From an uncultured Bacteroidia bacterium (GTDB lineage: Bacteria > Bacteroidota > Bacteroidia > Bacteroidales > UBA932), in the NCBI GenBank assembly GCA_902762655.1, contig CACWOZ010000011.1, positions 29,659-93,658 on the forward strand: a stretch of DNA of 64,000 bases. Direction: 5' to 3'. The first letter of the stretch is position 1, and every line of letters starts with the position of its first letter. Of this stretch, positions 1 through 8,322 are shown piece after piece. The notes below the pieces were generated by a model, which was not told where the DNA came from, searched no databases, and saw only the letters and a program-made list of their open reading frames with translations. Position numbers and translations under genes: made by a program.

Positions 1-433
1 TCTTACGATAGAAGAAGCCATCGCAGGTGGCACAGGCGGAAACCCCCTGCCCACGATACTTGCGCTCAGAAGGAAGACCCAGATATTTTGCGGTGGCGCC
101 GGTCGCGATTATTACGGCATCGGCTTCGATGACTGGCTGTCCGTCTACATCAAAACGGAAGGGGCGTACGGAAAGATCGGCCTTGGTGATTATGCCTCGG
201 CGGATCTGCGTGCCGACATTTACGGCCTGCTCCCGCATTGCACCGGTAAGCGTAAGGGAATCCACGCCCTTTGCAAAACCCGGATAATTCTCCACGAGAG
301 TGGTGGTTGTGAGCTGTCCTCCGGGTTCGGGGCCTTCATAAAGGACTGGTTCCAGACCTGCACGCGAGGCATATATTCCGGCGGTATATCCTGCAGGGCC
401 ACCGCCTATGATGAGTAGTCTTGTTCTTTCCAT
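1..433 (-). CDS. trxB: Thioredoxin-disulfide reductase, N-terminal part (runs off the left edge)
   Basis: FAD/NADPH flavoprotein that reduces oxidised thioredoxin in the cytoplasm. About 144 residues are visible. The start ATG at 433 is followed directly by the FAD-binding GGGPAGYTAGIYASRAG motif, then a GGQL segment, an ATGA-type GATAKYLG segment and the redox-active CATCD disulfide motif just before the edge. The rest of the NADPH domain lies outside the window. A TAACTTTG -7 element on the minus strand at 438-445 ends four bases before the ATG, so the transcript would have almost no leader. It is divergent from the Fur-like gene. Motifs are unambiguous. Confidence 0.93.
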   Translation of the reverse strand, partial: MERTRLLIIGGGPAGYTAGIYASRAGLEPVLYEGPEPGGQLTTTTLVENYPGFAKGVDSLTLTGAMREQAVNVGTQIRRGIITKADLSVRPFRFDVDGQPVIEADAVIIATGATAKYLGLPSERKYRGQGVSACATCDGFFYRK

Positions 434-437
434 ATCG

Positions 438-467
438 CAAAGTTAATCATTATTTTTCTTATATTTG
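438..467. promoter_or_regulatory. Divergent -7 elements for trxB and the Fur-like gene
   Basis: Minus strand TAACTTTG at 438-445 (trxB, start 433) and plus strand TATATTTG at 460-467 (Fur-like gene, start 475). Both match the Bacteroidota TAnnTTTG -7 consensus. Only 4 and 7 bases separate them from the start codons. Confidence 0.65.
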
Positions 468-474
468 TCTGCTT

Positions 475-927
475 ATGAGACGAATGAACTCCGCGCCGGA
501 TATGGAGAGGTTCCGCTCCATCCTCAAGAACAAAGCCCTGAAGGCAACCCCGCAGCGGCTGGCGGTCCATGAGGCCATGCTCGAGCTCGGCCATGCCAGT
601 GCCGACATGGTCTGTGAGCACGTCCTTAAGAGCGGCATCACGACCATAACCGTGGCATCCGTCTACAACATCCTGGCACAACTTGCCGGCCTCGGCCTTT
701 ACCGGAGGATTCCATCCACAGACAACAAAATCTGGTACGATGTAACCACGAAAGCGCACCTTCACGTCTACGACCGCAAGAGGAGCGAATTCAAGGACCA
801 CATCGACGAGCAATTATACTCTATAATCCAGACCTATCTCAAGGAGAACCCTCCCAAGGGCTACAAAGTGGATGACATCGACATACATCTTGTCTGTCAC
901 CGCAGCAGAAACACCAAAAAAGTTTAG
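475..927 (+). CDS. Fur-family-like transcriptional regulator without CxxC zinc motifs
   Basis: About 150 residues with a Fur-type winged helix: LKATPQRLAVHEAML near residues 22-36 and ITVASVYNILAQLAGLGL near 58-75, matching the family's TPQR and ATVY-type recognition helix. The dimerisation half is shorter and lacks both structural CxxC pairs; only Cys47 and Cys141 remain, with His95 and His97 near the usual metal-sensing segment. It may therefore sense a metal or peroxide differently, or not bind structural zinc. I chose ATG 475 because it follows a TATATTTG -7 element by seven bases and precedes the homologous region; ATG 484 is an alternative. Three bases separate it from upp, so the two are probably cotranscribed. 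Confidence 0.8.
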   Translation: MRRMNSAPDMERFRSILKNKALKATPQRLAVHEAMLELGHASADMVCEHVLKSGITTITVASVYNILAQLAGLGLYRRIPSTDNKIWYDVTTKAHLHVYDRKRSEFKDHIDEQLYSIIQTYLKENPPKGYKVDDIDIHLVCHRSRNTKKV

Positions 928-930
928 CAT

Positions 931-1584
931 ATGAAACTTGTCAACCTCGGCGAAACCAATTCGCTGCTCAACTCGTACATCGCACAGGTCCGCGACAAAG
1001 TCGTGCAGAAAGACAGCCAGCGCTTCCGCAGCAACCTGCGCCGCATAGGCCAGGTCTTTGCCTACGAGATCAGCAAGACCCTAGATTACAGCGCAAAAGA
1101 CGTTCAGACTCCGCTCGGCACGGCCCAAGTGAATACCTTTGACACAAAGATTGTACTGGCAACCATCCTGCGCGCAGGGCTACCCCTGCACGAGGGCATG
1201 CTTTCGTATTTCGAGGGTGCCGAGAGTGCTTTCCTCGCAGCCTACCGCAAATACGACGCTGCCGACAAGTTCCACATCAATGCAGAGTACTGTTCGACGC
1301 CGAACCTGAACGGCAAGACACTGATAATCACCGATACACTTATTGCCACGGGATCTTCCATCATCATGGCCTACGAGCGTCTCGTGGACGATGGAGGAGA
1401 GCCGGACCATGCCCATTTCGTATGCCCCATCGTGAGCGCCTACGCAATGGATGCCATGAAGAAAGGGTTGCCATCCACGGCAACGATATGGACAGCGGCA
1501 ATCGACGAGGAACTGACAAGCCACTCGTTCGTAGTGCCCGGACTGGGAGATGCGGGCGATCTCGCTTACGGAGAAAAAGTTTAG
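931..1584 (+). CDS. upp: Uracil phosphoribosyltransferase
   Basis: Salvages uracil to UMP using PRPP in the cytoplasm. The 217-residue protein has the type I phosphoribosyltransferase fold: a PRPP loop LIITDTLIATGSSI near residues 131-144 and a C-terminal PGLGDAGDLAYG segment typical of uracil PRTases. The N-terminus lacks the usual HPL-type opening, and DTLIATG replaces the commoner DPMLATG, so it belongs to a divergent branch. It lies three bases after the Fur-like gene, and its TAG stop overlaps the rpoN stop on the other strand (1581-1584). Uracil rather than hypoxanthine specificity is inferred from the C-terminal motif. Confidence 0.85.
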   Translation: MKLVNLGETNSLLNSYIAQVRDKVVQKDSQRFRSNLRRIGQVFAYEISKTLDYSAKDVQTPLGTAQVNTFDTKIVLATILRAGLPLHEGMLSYFEGAESAFLAAYRKYDAADKFHINAEYCSTPNLNGKTLIITDTLIATGSSIIMAYERLVDDGGEPDHAHFVCPIVSAYAMDAMKKGLPSTATIWTAAIDEELTSHSFVVPGLGDAGDLAYGEKV

Positions 1585-2999
1585 AGTTCCTTGCGCCAGC
1601 GTGCCAGAGGAATGCCCAGTTGACCACGATACTTAGCGATGGTGCGGCGGGCCACCTTGTATCCGCGTTTGCCCATTTCCACTACAAGCTGCTCATCCGT
1701 GAGCGGCTTTTTCTTATCCTCGCTGTCCACGCAATCCTGCAGGGCCTTCTTGAGTTCGCGGGTAGATACGGTCTCCCCTTCCTGATTCTCCATTCCCTCG
1801 GAGAAGAAATACTTAAGCGGGAATATGCCGAAATGTGTCTCGATATACTTGCTGTTGACGACTCGCGAGATGGTGGAGATGTCGAAGCCTGTCTTCTCGG
1901 CTATATCCTTTAGGACCATGGGCTTGAGACGGGCATCATCACCGTCGAGGAAGTAGTCGTGCTGGAAGTCGAGTATGGCCTGCATTGTGCGCTGGAGGGT
2001 GTTCTGGCGCTGCTTGAGGGCCTCGATGAACCATTTGGCGGAATCTATCTTCTGGCGTATGAAAGTGGCCGCTTCCTTCTGGGCACGGTCGCCCGAACCT
2101 TTCGCCTCCACGACCATGTCGGAGTATTTCTTGTTGACGCGGAGTTCCGGGATGTTGAACCGTGGCATGGAAAAGGAGAGCTCTCCGTCATGCTCCTCAA
2201 GCACGAAGTCCGGCACTATCTGCTGGGCCTGCTCCACATAACTGTCTTCCAGTTGTCCGCCTGGGGCGGGATTAAGCCTGGTGATGCACGAAATGGCTGC
2301 CTTGAGACGGGTTTCATCCAGGTTGAGGCGGCTCATCACCTTGCCGAAATGGCGGTTCGTGAATTCCTGGAACTGTTCGTTCAGGATACGGTAGGCATCC
2401 CTAACGTCTTCGTTCTGCTTGCGCGCCTTGAGCTGGAGGAGGAGGCATTCCCGAAGATCACGGGCACCTATGCCAGCCGGATCGAACTCCTGGATGACCG
2501 CAAGCATCTTCTCCACTTCGGACTCCGTCACCTCGAGCCCGGCGCGGAAGGCCATGTCATCTACCAGGGACTCTATGTCGCGGCGCAGATACCCGTCACC
2601 GTCAAGGCTGCCGATGATGAACGTGCCTATCTGGTATTCCCGGTCGCTGAGGTTGCGGTAGCCGAGCTGGTCCATCAGGCTCTCGGTGAAACTCTCGCGA
2701 ACAGAGAAGGTGTTATATTCGGGCCGGGGATCCTTGCCCCAGTTGTTGATGCGGGTCTTGTAGGAAGGGATTTCCCCATCGTCCTTGATCTCGTCGATGG
2801 AGATGTCCTTTGGTTCGTCGTCCTGCTGCTTGTCCGGGTCGGGGCCGTCGTCCAGCACAGGGTTCTCCTCGAGCTCGGAACGTATCTTCTGCTCCAGTTC
2901 CTGCACCGGCAGCTCAATGAGCTTGATGGTCTGGATCTGGAGTGGCGAAAGACGCTGGGTCTGTTTAAGTTCGAGGCTCTGTTTCTGCATTTTAATCAA
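1581..2999 (-). CDS. rpoN: RNA polymerase sigma-54 factor
   Basis: Alternative sigma factor that needs an AAA+ enhancer-binding activator. At 472 residues it has usual family length. Region I (residues about 5-50) carries the Gln/Leu-rich QSLELKQTQRLSPLQIQTIKLIEL segment, an acidic region II follows (ENPVLDDGPDPDKQQDDE), and the C-terminus holds the RpoN box ARRTIAKYRGQLGIP that reads the -24 element. ATG 2999 overlaps the upstream SPOR gene by 8 bases; ATG 2990 (MQKQSLEL) would leave a one-base gap and is equally plausible. Translational coupling to the SPOR gene is likely. No sigma-54 activator is present in the window. Confidence 0.95.
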   Translation of the reverse strand: MIKMQKQSLELKQTQRLSPLQIQTIKLIELPVQELEQKIRSELEENPVLDDGPDPDKQQDDEPKDISIDEIKDDGEIPSYKTRINNWGKDPRPEYNTFSVRESFTESLMDQLGYRNLSDREYQIGTFIIGSLDGDGYLRRDIESLVDDMAFRAGLEVTESEVEKMLAVIQEFDPAGIGARDLRECLLLQLKARKQNEDVRDAYRILNEQFQEFTNRHFGKVMSRLNLDETRLKAAISCITRLNPAPGGQLEDSYVEQAQQIVPDFVLEEHDGELSFSMPRFNIPELRVNKKYSDMVVEAKGSGDRAQKEAATFIRQKIDSAKWFIEALKQRQNTLQRTMQAILDFQHDYFLDGDDARLKPMVLKDIAEKTGFDISTISRVVNSKYIETHFGIFPLKYFFSEGMENQEGETVSTRELKKALQDCVDSEDKKKPLTDEQLVVEMGKRGYKVARRTIAKYRGQLGIPLARWRKEL

Positions 3000-3540
3000 C
3001 CTTCTTCAGCACCTTCAAGGTGTCGACACGGTAAGCACTGCGGTTTTCGACTGCGGGATATTTGAATCGTTCCTGCACGATGAATGCAGATGGAAACTGC
3101 TGCTTGATGGCTCCCAGGGCTGCCAATGCCTCGGATTTGTTGCGGTAGTCCCCTACCGTCACACGGAAATAGGGACTCGAAAAACTCCTGTACGCAGAAA
3201 CTCCGGGATTGAGTACCTTGAATCTGTAAAGAGCAGCCTCGGATGCGCTGCGCGCAGACTGGGAATTGTCGAAGAAGATACGGATGCGGTATCCGTTGAA
3301 CTGCTTGCCGCGGTTGGCACGGATACGGGTTTCAACAGCGTTGCGTATCACTCCGGACTGCCTGACAGTAACTCTGTCCGGGAGAGCGTTGAAGATGGTG
3401 CTGCCCTCAAGGGTTGAGTCCACGGCCGCAAGCGGTGTGAACACCAGAGAGTCCACAAGTACATAGCCCGGAGGCACAACCTGCTGGGCACGTGCCGCAA
3501 AGGGCAGCAGAATGAGTATGGCGATTACCAGTCTTTTCAT
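2992..3540 (-). CDS. Secreted SPOR-domain protein
   Basis: 182 residues. The first about 18 (MKRLVIAILILLPFAARAQ) form a cleavable signal peptide, so the protein is periplasmic. The C-terminal half, residues about 95-170, has the two-repeat SPOR pattern (YRIRIFFDNSQSARSASEAALYRF and FRVTVGDYRNKSEALAALGAIKQQFPSAFIV). SPOR domains bind denuded septal peptidoglycan, so a role at the division site or in the envelope is inferred. The start overlaps the stop of the preceding lipoprotein gene by 4 bases (ATGA type) and the gene overlaps rpoN, suggesting one operon of lipoprotein-SPOR-rpoN. Confidence 0.8.
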   Translation of the reverse strand: MKRLVIAILILLPFAARAQQVVPPGYVLVDSLVFTPLAAVDSTLEGSTIFNALPDRVTVRQSGVIRNAVETRIRANRGKQFNGYRIRIFFDNSQSARSASEAALYRFKVLNPGVSAYRSFSSPYFRVTVGDYRNKSEALAALGAIKQQFPSAFIVQERFKYPAVENRSAYRVDTLKVLKKVD

Positions 3541-4004
3541 TTCTTCATGAATTTTGCGAGTGGCACATCCTTGTAATCAATATCCTTGCCAATCTTTCCG
3601 GCGACGTTCGCCCTGGCGTGCAGGTCCAGGAAGAAATCCTCGGGATCGAAACTCTTGTATGTTGCCAGGAGTTGCATCAGGGAAATGCCGTCGGCAAGCT
3701 GGGCCTGGAGCGGAATACGGTATACCCGGTCGCATTTGCCATCTACCGACACGGGCTCTCCGGTCACGATGCCCATTACCTCCTCGCCGCGCCTGACCGT
3801 GGCCTCGATGTCCCTCACCTGAAATGACGGGGCTGGGTTTTTGATGCCCAGGGCCACCACCACATTGGCGCTCCGCAGGCTTGTCGGCACCACCGACTCA
3901 AGTTCGAAAGAAGATACGGAAATCTTCTTGTATTTACTCACGCAACCGCTCAGCAGCAAACACGTCGCCAGCAGCAGGAAGGATATTCTGAATGCCTTTT
4001 TCAT
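3537..4004 (-). CDS. Small LEA-14-like lipoprotein
   Basis: 155 residues with a lipoprotein signal peptide; the lipobox LLLSGC places the lipidated cysteine near residue 21. The mature part (SSFELESVVPTSLRSANVVVALGIKNPAPSFQVRDIEATVRRGEEVMGIVTGEPV) resembles the LEA-14/WHy beta-sandwich seen in many Bacteroidales lipoproteins. An open frame extends upstream to 4820, but only antisense to miaB; ATG 4004 follows a TATCTTTG -7 element (minus strand, 4019-4026) and starts the signal peptide. Function unknown; it probably sits in the outer membrane facing the periplasm. First gene of the run leading to rpoN. Confidence 0.75.
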   Translation of the reverse strand: MKKAFRISFLLLATCLLLSGCVSKYKKISVSSFELESVVPTSLRSANVVVALGIKNPAPSFQVRDIEATVRRGEEVMGIVTGEPVSVDGKCDRVYRIPLQAQLADGISLMQLLATYKSFDPEDFFLDLHARANVAGKIGKDIDYKDVPLAKFMKK

Positions 4005-4018
4005 ATACTTTATTCTTA

Positions 4019-4048
4019 CAAAGATAACATATTTTTTGCATATCTTTG
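4019..4048. promoter_or_regulatory. Divergent -7 elements for the lipoprotein gene and miaB
   Basis: Minus strand TATCTTTG at 4019-4026 serves the lipoprotein gene (start 4004). Plus strand TATCTTTG at 4041-4048 lies only four bases before the GTG of miaB at 4053, which implies a leaderless or near-leaderless miaB transcript. Confidence 0.65.
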
Positions 4049-4052
4049 CGTC

Positions 4053-5357
4053 GTGAAAAAGCTTTACATCGAAACATATGGTTGCCAGATGAATGTGAAC
4101 GACACAGAGGTGGTGTTCTCGATTCTGGCAAAACACGGATACGAACGCACTGAAGAGATTTCGGAGGCCGACGTGATAATGGCCAATACCTGCTCGATAC
4201 GCGACAACGCCGAGCAGCGCATCTGGGGCCGCATCGATTACTTCAACACTTTTCGCAAGGCAAAGCCGGAACTGGTAGTAGGCATTCTCGGATGTATGGC
4301 GGAGCGCCTGAAAGACGCCCTGCTGGATACCGGCAAAGTGAACATCGTTGCCGGGCCCGACGCCTACAGGAGCCTGCCGAAACTGCTTGAAGCGGTGCAG
4401 GAAGGGCATCCACAGATCAATGTCGAACTCTCCCGCGAGGAGACCTACGGTGACATCTCGCCGGTGCGGATCGACCGCAACGGAGTATCCGCTTTCATAT
4501 CCATCATGCGCGGATGCAACAATGTATGTTCCTACTGTGTAGTGCCTTACACTCGCGGGGCCGAGCGCAGCCGCGACTATCACACTATAATTCGCGAGGC
4601 ATGCGAATGCGTGGAGAAAGGATACAAGGAGGTTACCCTGCTCGGGCAGAACGTGGATTCCTACAAATACGAAGATGTGAACTTCGCCGGGCTGCTCGCA
4701 ATGGTCGCGCAGATATCCCCCGAACTCCGCGTGCGCTTCAGCACCTCGCACCCCAAGGACATCTCGGACGAAGTCATAGACACGATGGCCGCCTGGCCCA
4801 ACATCTGCCATCATATCCACCTGCCCGTGCAGAGCGGCAACGACCGAATACTTGAGAAGATGCGCCGCCGCTATACCCGAGAGTGGTATCTGGAGAGGGT
4901 CGCCCGCATCCGTCAGGCGATGCCCGACTGTGGCATAACCACCGACGCCATCGTGGGATTCTGTTCCGAAACCGAGGAGGAATTCCGCGACACGCTGAGC
5001 ATCTTCGAAGAGGTGGGATACGACGCCGCATTCATGTTCAACTACTCCGAGCGTCCGGGCACTCTGGCATCGCGCAACTACCCGGACGACATCCCCCTGG
5101 AAGTGAAAACGCGCCGCCTCAACGAACTCATTGCCCTGCAGAACTCTCTTTCGCTCGAGAGCAACCGCCGGGATGTAGGCAAAACCTTCGAGGTGCTTGT
5201 GGAAGGTCCTTCAAAAAAAGATCCGTCCGAACTATGCGGCCGGACGGGATCGAATAAGATGTGTGTCTGGAAAGATTCCCGGCACAAGGCCGGTGACTAT
5301 ACAAAAGTGCACGTTCTCGACTGCACTTCCGCCACCTTGCTCTGCGAACTGGCATAA
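4053..5357 (+). CDS. miaB: tRNA (N6-isopentenyl adenosine-37-C2)-methylthiotransferase
   Basis: Radical SAM enzyme that adds a methylthio group to i6A37 of tRNA. 434 residues in the usual order: N-terminal UPF0004 domain with ETYGCQMN, ANTCSIRD and GCMAERLKD cysteines (second Fe-S cluster), radical SAM core with CNNVCSYCVVPYTRGAERSR (CxxxCxxC), GQNVDSY and HIHLPVQSGND, and a C-terminal TRAM domain around VLVEGPSKKDPSELCGRTGSN. It starts with GTG, four bases after a -7 element. The family-specific GQNVD and SGNDRIL motifs favour MiaB over RimO or MtaB. It is followed by a long perfect inverted repeat. Confidence 0.96.
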   Translation: MKKLYIETYGCQMNVNDTEVVFSILAKHGYERTEEISEADVIMANTCSIRDNAEQRIWGRIDYFNTFRKAKPELVVGILGCMAERLKDALLDTGKVNIVAGPDAYRSLPKLLEAVQEGHPQINVELSREETYGDISPVRIDRNGVSAFISIMRGCNNVCSYCVVPYTRGAERSRDYHTIIREACECVEKGYKEVTLLGQNVDSYKYEDVNFAGLLAMVAQISPELRVRFSTSHPKDISDEVIDTMAAWPNICHHIHLPVQSGNDRILEKMRRRYTREWYLERVARIRQAMPDCGITTDAIVGFCSETEEEFRDTLSIFEEVGYDAAFMFNYSERPGTLASRNYPDDIPLEVKTRRLNELIALQNSLSLESNRRDVGKTFEVLVEGPSKKDPSELCGRTGSNKMCVWKDSRHKAGDYTKVHVLDCTSATLLCELA

Positions 5358-5358
5358 C

Positions 5359-5458
5359 AGTTCAAAGGCAGTAGCCTCTGAGACGACCCCCTCCCTGAAG
5401 GGCGCCCTCCCCCTAGCCGGGGGTGGCAGGTCTGCTCAGAGGCTACTGCCTTTGAACT
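5359..5458. repeat. 100-bp element with 24-bp perfect terminal inverted repeats
   Basis: The arms at 5359-5382 and 5435-5458 are exact reverse complements over 24 bp and enclose 52 GC-rich bases that can form smaller stems of their own (CCCTGAAGGG and CCCCTAGCCGGGGG-type). It lies between the convergent stops of miaB (5357) and the esterase gene (whose TAG is inside the right arm, 5457-5459). It could act as a bidirectional terminator, but the very long perfect arms with a large loop also fit a MITE-like or REP-like insertion. Confidence 0.75.
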
Positions 5459-6416
5459 ATTTGACAATCTGGTCTTTCAGGAATTTGGCGAGGTCTGTCT
5501 TGAAGACTTCGCGATAAGATCCAAGACCGTCACCTTTGCGATAAGGCGGATGGTTGAAGCCCCAGCCATGTCCTCCGCCGGGATAGATATGCATCGTGGA
5601 TACAACATCGTATTTGCGAAGGGCATAATAGTAGTCGATACTGTTCTTGATTGGCACACCCCCGTCGTTGCCGCTAAGGCCGAGGAAGGTCACCGGAGTG
5701 CGTCCGTTAACCCTCTTGTGCAGGGAATACCACTCGATATCTTCTTCCGAAGGGGAGGTTCCGATAAGATTGTTGCGCGAGCCCATGTGGGTAACGCCCT
5801 TTTCCATGCTGATGACAGGATAGATGAGCACGGAGAAGTCCGGGCGGGTAATGTCGTCGACATAAAGGGTGGAAGCGCTAGCAGCGAGATGGCCGCCTGC
5901 GCTGAATCCCATAACTCCTATCTTGTCAATCCCCCACTCGGCGGCATGGTAGCGGCAGTAGCGGAAAGCATTCTGCACATCGGTGAGCGGAACCGTCTTG
6001 TGTCCGTAGGGCAGACGGTAGAACATATTGCAGACTGCGATTCCCTGGCTCAGGAGCCACTCTACGGTGCAATATCCTTCATTCACCTCTGACACGAACC
6101 AGTAGGCTCCGCCGGGGCAGTTGATTATCATCAGGCCGTTCGGGTTTTCGGGAAAATAGATCTCCATGCGGGCGCTGTCACCGATGTCATAGACATCTCC
6201 TGACGGCTTCACGGTCTCCGGGCCATGCTTGCCGTTATCCTCTCCGGGACCGAGGGTGATGGCGACACCATCCTCTACTATGCCCTTGTCGACCCCCTGT
6301 CCTTCGGGATAGAGGTAAACGATCTTGTTCTGCTTGATTGGTTTGTCGTCGTTCACGCCGGCAAACATCACCACTGGCATCAGCAGTGCCAAAATAGGTA
6401 ACAGGATTTTTTTCAT
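5457..6416 (-). CDS. Secreted alpha/beta hydrolase (carbohydrate esterase-like)
   Basis: 319 residues with an N-terminal signal peptide (MKKILLPILALLMPVVMFAG). The oxyanion-hole motif is CPGGAY (about residue 100), the nucleophile elbow is GFSAGGH (about 170), and the histidine lies in PGGGHGWGF near the C-terminus, with an Asp candidate in LSGNDGGVP. This is the BD-FAE/Axe-type esterase family that often deacetylates plant polysaccharides in Bacteroidales; that substrate is inference. It ends within the 24-bp inverted repeat and abuts the carboxyltransferase gene upstream (they share base 6416), so the two may be cotranscribed. Confidence 0.82.
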   Translation of the reverse strand: MKKILLPILALLMPVVMFAGVNDDKPIKQNKIVYLYPEGQGVDKGIVEDGVAITLGPGEDNGKHGPETVKPSGDVYDIGDSARMEIYFPENPNGLMIINCPGGAYWFVSEVNEGYCTVEWLLSQGIAVCNMFYRLPYGHKTVPLTDVQNAFRYCRYHAAEWGIDKIGVMGFSAGGHLAASASTLYVDDITRPDFSVLIYPVISMEKGVTHMGSRNNLIGTSPSEEDIEWYSLHKRVNGRTPVTFLGLSGNDGGVPIKNSIDYYYALRKYDVVSTMHIYPGGGHGWGFNHPPYRKGDGLGSYREVFKTDLAKFLKDQIVK

Positions 6417-8197
6417 TATTCTACGAATGCTACGATTTCACCTTTGACTACGTTCTTTCCCTGCTTGGCAGTAACTGCGACAATACGGCCGTCGCGCGCG
6501 GGGATTATCTCTTCGCGGCCATAGTAGGTCTGCACGTATCCCATGGCCTCTCCGGCCTTGACGGCTGTGCCCGCGATAGGAGCGGCGGAGTCGTCGTCCA
6601 CATCCACCTGCCAGAGCAGCTGACCCTTGACCGGAGCCTGCACGGGGACGGCATGGGGGTACTTCTGCGCATATTCCTCAGCACTGAATTCAGGCATCTC
6701 CACCACAGGGCGGACAACCTTGACAGGAGCACCGGCCTTGGCCCGGAAGTCCTCCAGTTCTGCATTGAAGCGCTGCTTGGCGAGGCCGGACTTGAAGTCA
6801 CGGTACTGCCTTTCGTGCATTGCAAACTCGAATAGTTCCTCCTGGTCGGGGCCTTCGTCCCAGCCCTCTTCCTTCATCATCTCGCGGAACTTGGGGAGTT
6901 CGTCGGGATACATGTCCTGAGGGTTGCCGGTGTAGAATTCGTCGCCTTTCTCTTTGACCAGTTGCACGATTTCCGGAGCGAGTTCGCCGGGAAGTCTGCC
7001 CATCTTGCCCAGGATCATTCCCCAGGTATCCTTGTCGATGGTGGTCCAGCGGGGATTGCCCTTCACCACGTTCAGGAGGTTCATGAGGGCGGTGTTCTTG
7101 ACATATTGGCTGAAAGGAGTCACGAGGGGCGGATATCCGAGACGGGGCCAAACGTACTGCACTTCCTCGAAAAGTTTCACCATCAGGGTGTCGAGCGTCA
7201 TGTCCGGACGGCCTGCGGCACGTTCCGCGGCATTGACTGCACCGAGGAATGGTTTGAGATCCGCCATCATCGAACCCATCATTCCTCCGGGGAGGCCGCA
7301 GCCTACCAGCAGGGAGGTCATAACCTTGTTGGCAGGATTGATCCAGTATCCGAGGAAGTCGTCGATGAATTCCTGTGTCAGTGCGCGCACCTGCATATAT
7401 GCGTCCATATTGATATCCTTCACAAGGAATCCGTCTGCCTTGAGCATCTCACGTATGGTAATCACGTCCGGGTGGACCTTGCCCCAGGAGAGGGGTTCTA
7501 CCGCTACGTCGATGTAGTCGGCGCCGGCGCGGGCGACCTCCAGCATGGATGCTGGGCTGAAGCCGGGGCCGCAGTGGCCATGGTACTGGACCTTGATTTG
7601 AGGATACTTTTTCTTGATTTCCGATGTGAGTTGTGCGAGGAAGGTGGGACGGCCGATGCCTGCCATGTCCTTGAGGCAGATCTCATCGGTTCCGTACTCT
7701 ACCAGATGGTCGACTACACCCATGTAATATTCTACGGTATGGACAGGAGAGTATGTGATGGAGAGAGCTGCCTGGGAGATCATCCCGGCCTTCTTGGCAT
7801 ATTCCACGCTGAGTTTGAGGTTGCGGTGGTCGTTGAGGCCGCAGAAAGAACGGGCGATATCTGTGCCCTGTGCCTTCTTCACCTTGAACATGAGTTCGCG
7901 CACGTCTGCAGGCACGGGGTTCATGCGGAGGGCGTTGAGACCGCGCTCCAGCATGTGGGTCTGTATTCCTGCCTTGTGGAAGGGGGCAGTCCATTTGCGT
8001 ACGGCGATGTTCGGATTCTCGCCATAAAGGAGATTGACTTGTTCGAATGCTCCGCCATTGGTTTCCACACGGTCGAAGCATCCCATATCTATTATTGCGG
8101 GTGCAACTCTCACAAGTTGGTCAACTCTGGGCTGATACTTCCCGGATGACTGCCACATGTCCCTGTAGACCAGGGAGAATTTGATTTCTTTTGCCAT
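6416..8197 (-). CDS. OadA/PycB-like carboxyltransferase with a degenerate biotinyl domain
   Basis: 593 residues. Residues about 5-460 are a DRE-TIM-type carboxyltransferase domain as in oxaloacetate decarboxylase alpha or pyruvate carboxylase B: YRDMWQSSG at the start (cf. LRDAHQS), catalytic-lysine motif ICLKDMAGI, metal-binding YHGHCGPG (HxH) and LPGGMMGSMMADL. The C-terminal about 75 residues fold like a biotinyl carrier domain, but where the family has EAMKM the sequence reads VQTYYGREEI (from residue 555), with no acceptor lysine. It therefore cannot be biotinylated in the usual way, or needs a separate carrier. No oadB/oadG or biotin carboxylase gene is nearby. A TATATTTG -7 at 8262-8269 gives a 64-base leader. 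Confidence 0.82.
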   Translation of the reverse strand: MAKEIKFSLVYRDMWQSSGKYQPRVDQLVRVAPAIIDMGCFDRVETNGGAFEQVNLLYGENPNIAVRKWTAPFHKAGIQTHMLERGLNALRMNPVPADVRELMFKVKKAQGTDIARSFCGLNDHRNLKLSVEYAKKAGMISQAALSITYSPVHTVEYYMGVVDHLVEYGTDEICLKDMAGIGRPTFLAQLTSEIKKKYPQIKVQYHGHCGPGFSPASMLEVARAGADYIDVAVEPLSWGKVHPDVITIREMLKADGFLVKDINMDAYMQVRALTQEFIDDFLGYWINPANKVMTSLLVGCGLPGGMMGSMMADLKPFLGAVNAAERAAGRPDMTLDTLMVKLFEEVQYVWPRLGYPPLVTPFSQYVKNTALMNLLNVVKGNPRWTTIDKDTWGMILGKMGRLPGELAPEIVQLVKEKGDEFYTGNPQDMYPDELPKFREMMKEEGWDEGPDQEELFEFAMHERQYRDFKSGLAKQRFNAELEDFRAKAGAPVKVVRPVVEMPEFSAEEYAQKYPHAVPVQAPVKGQLLWQVDVDDDSAAPIAGTAVKAGEAMGYVQTYYGREEIIPARDGRIVAVTAKQGKNVVKGEIVAFVE

Positions 8198-8261
8198 AGT
8201 CCGTTTATATCATTCCCGGCCTTACTGGATTGTCCTTCCCGGCCGACCGGGAAACTATGCA

Positions 8262-8269
8262 CAAATATA
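8262..8269 (-). promoter_or_regulatory. -7 element upstream of the carboxyltransferase gene
   Basis: TATATTTG on the minus strand, 64 bases before ATG 8197. The leader contains a short GC-rich inverted repeat (CCCGGTCGGCCGGG-like, around 8237-8252). Confidence 0.5.
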
Positions 8270-8301
8270 CAAATAAAACTTGCAGGGTTAAAATATTTTT
8301 G

Positions 8302-8309
8302 TACCTTTG
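8302..8309 (+). promoter_or_regulatory. -7 element of the tRNA-His gene
   Basis: TACCTTTG on the plus strand, 13 bases before the tRNA 5' end, with a CTTG -33-like element about 19 bases upstream (8279-8282). Confidence 0.6.
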
Positions 8310-8322
8310 CAATCCCTAACAC

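Noticed and set aside
1959-3065. 368-residue plus-strand frame opposite rpoN
   Set aside because: Antisense of sigma-54 with no recognisable motif.
4005-4820. N-terminal extension of the small lipoprotein to 427 residues
   Set aside because: The extension is antisense to miaB; the lipoprotein signal peptide starts at 4004 after a -7 element.
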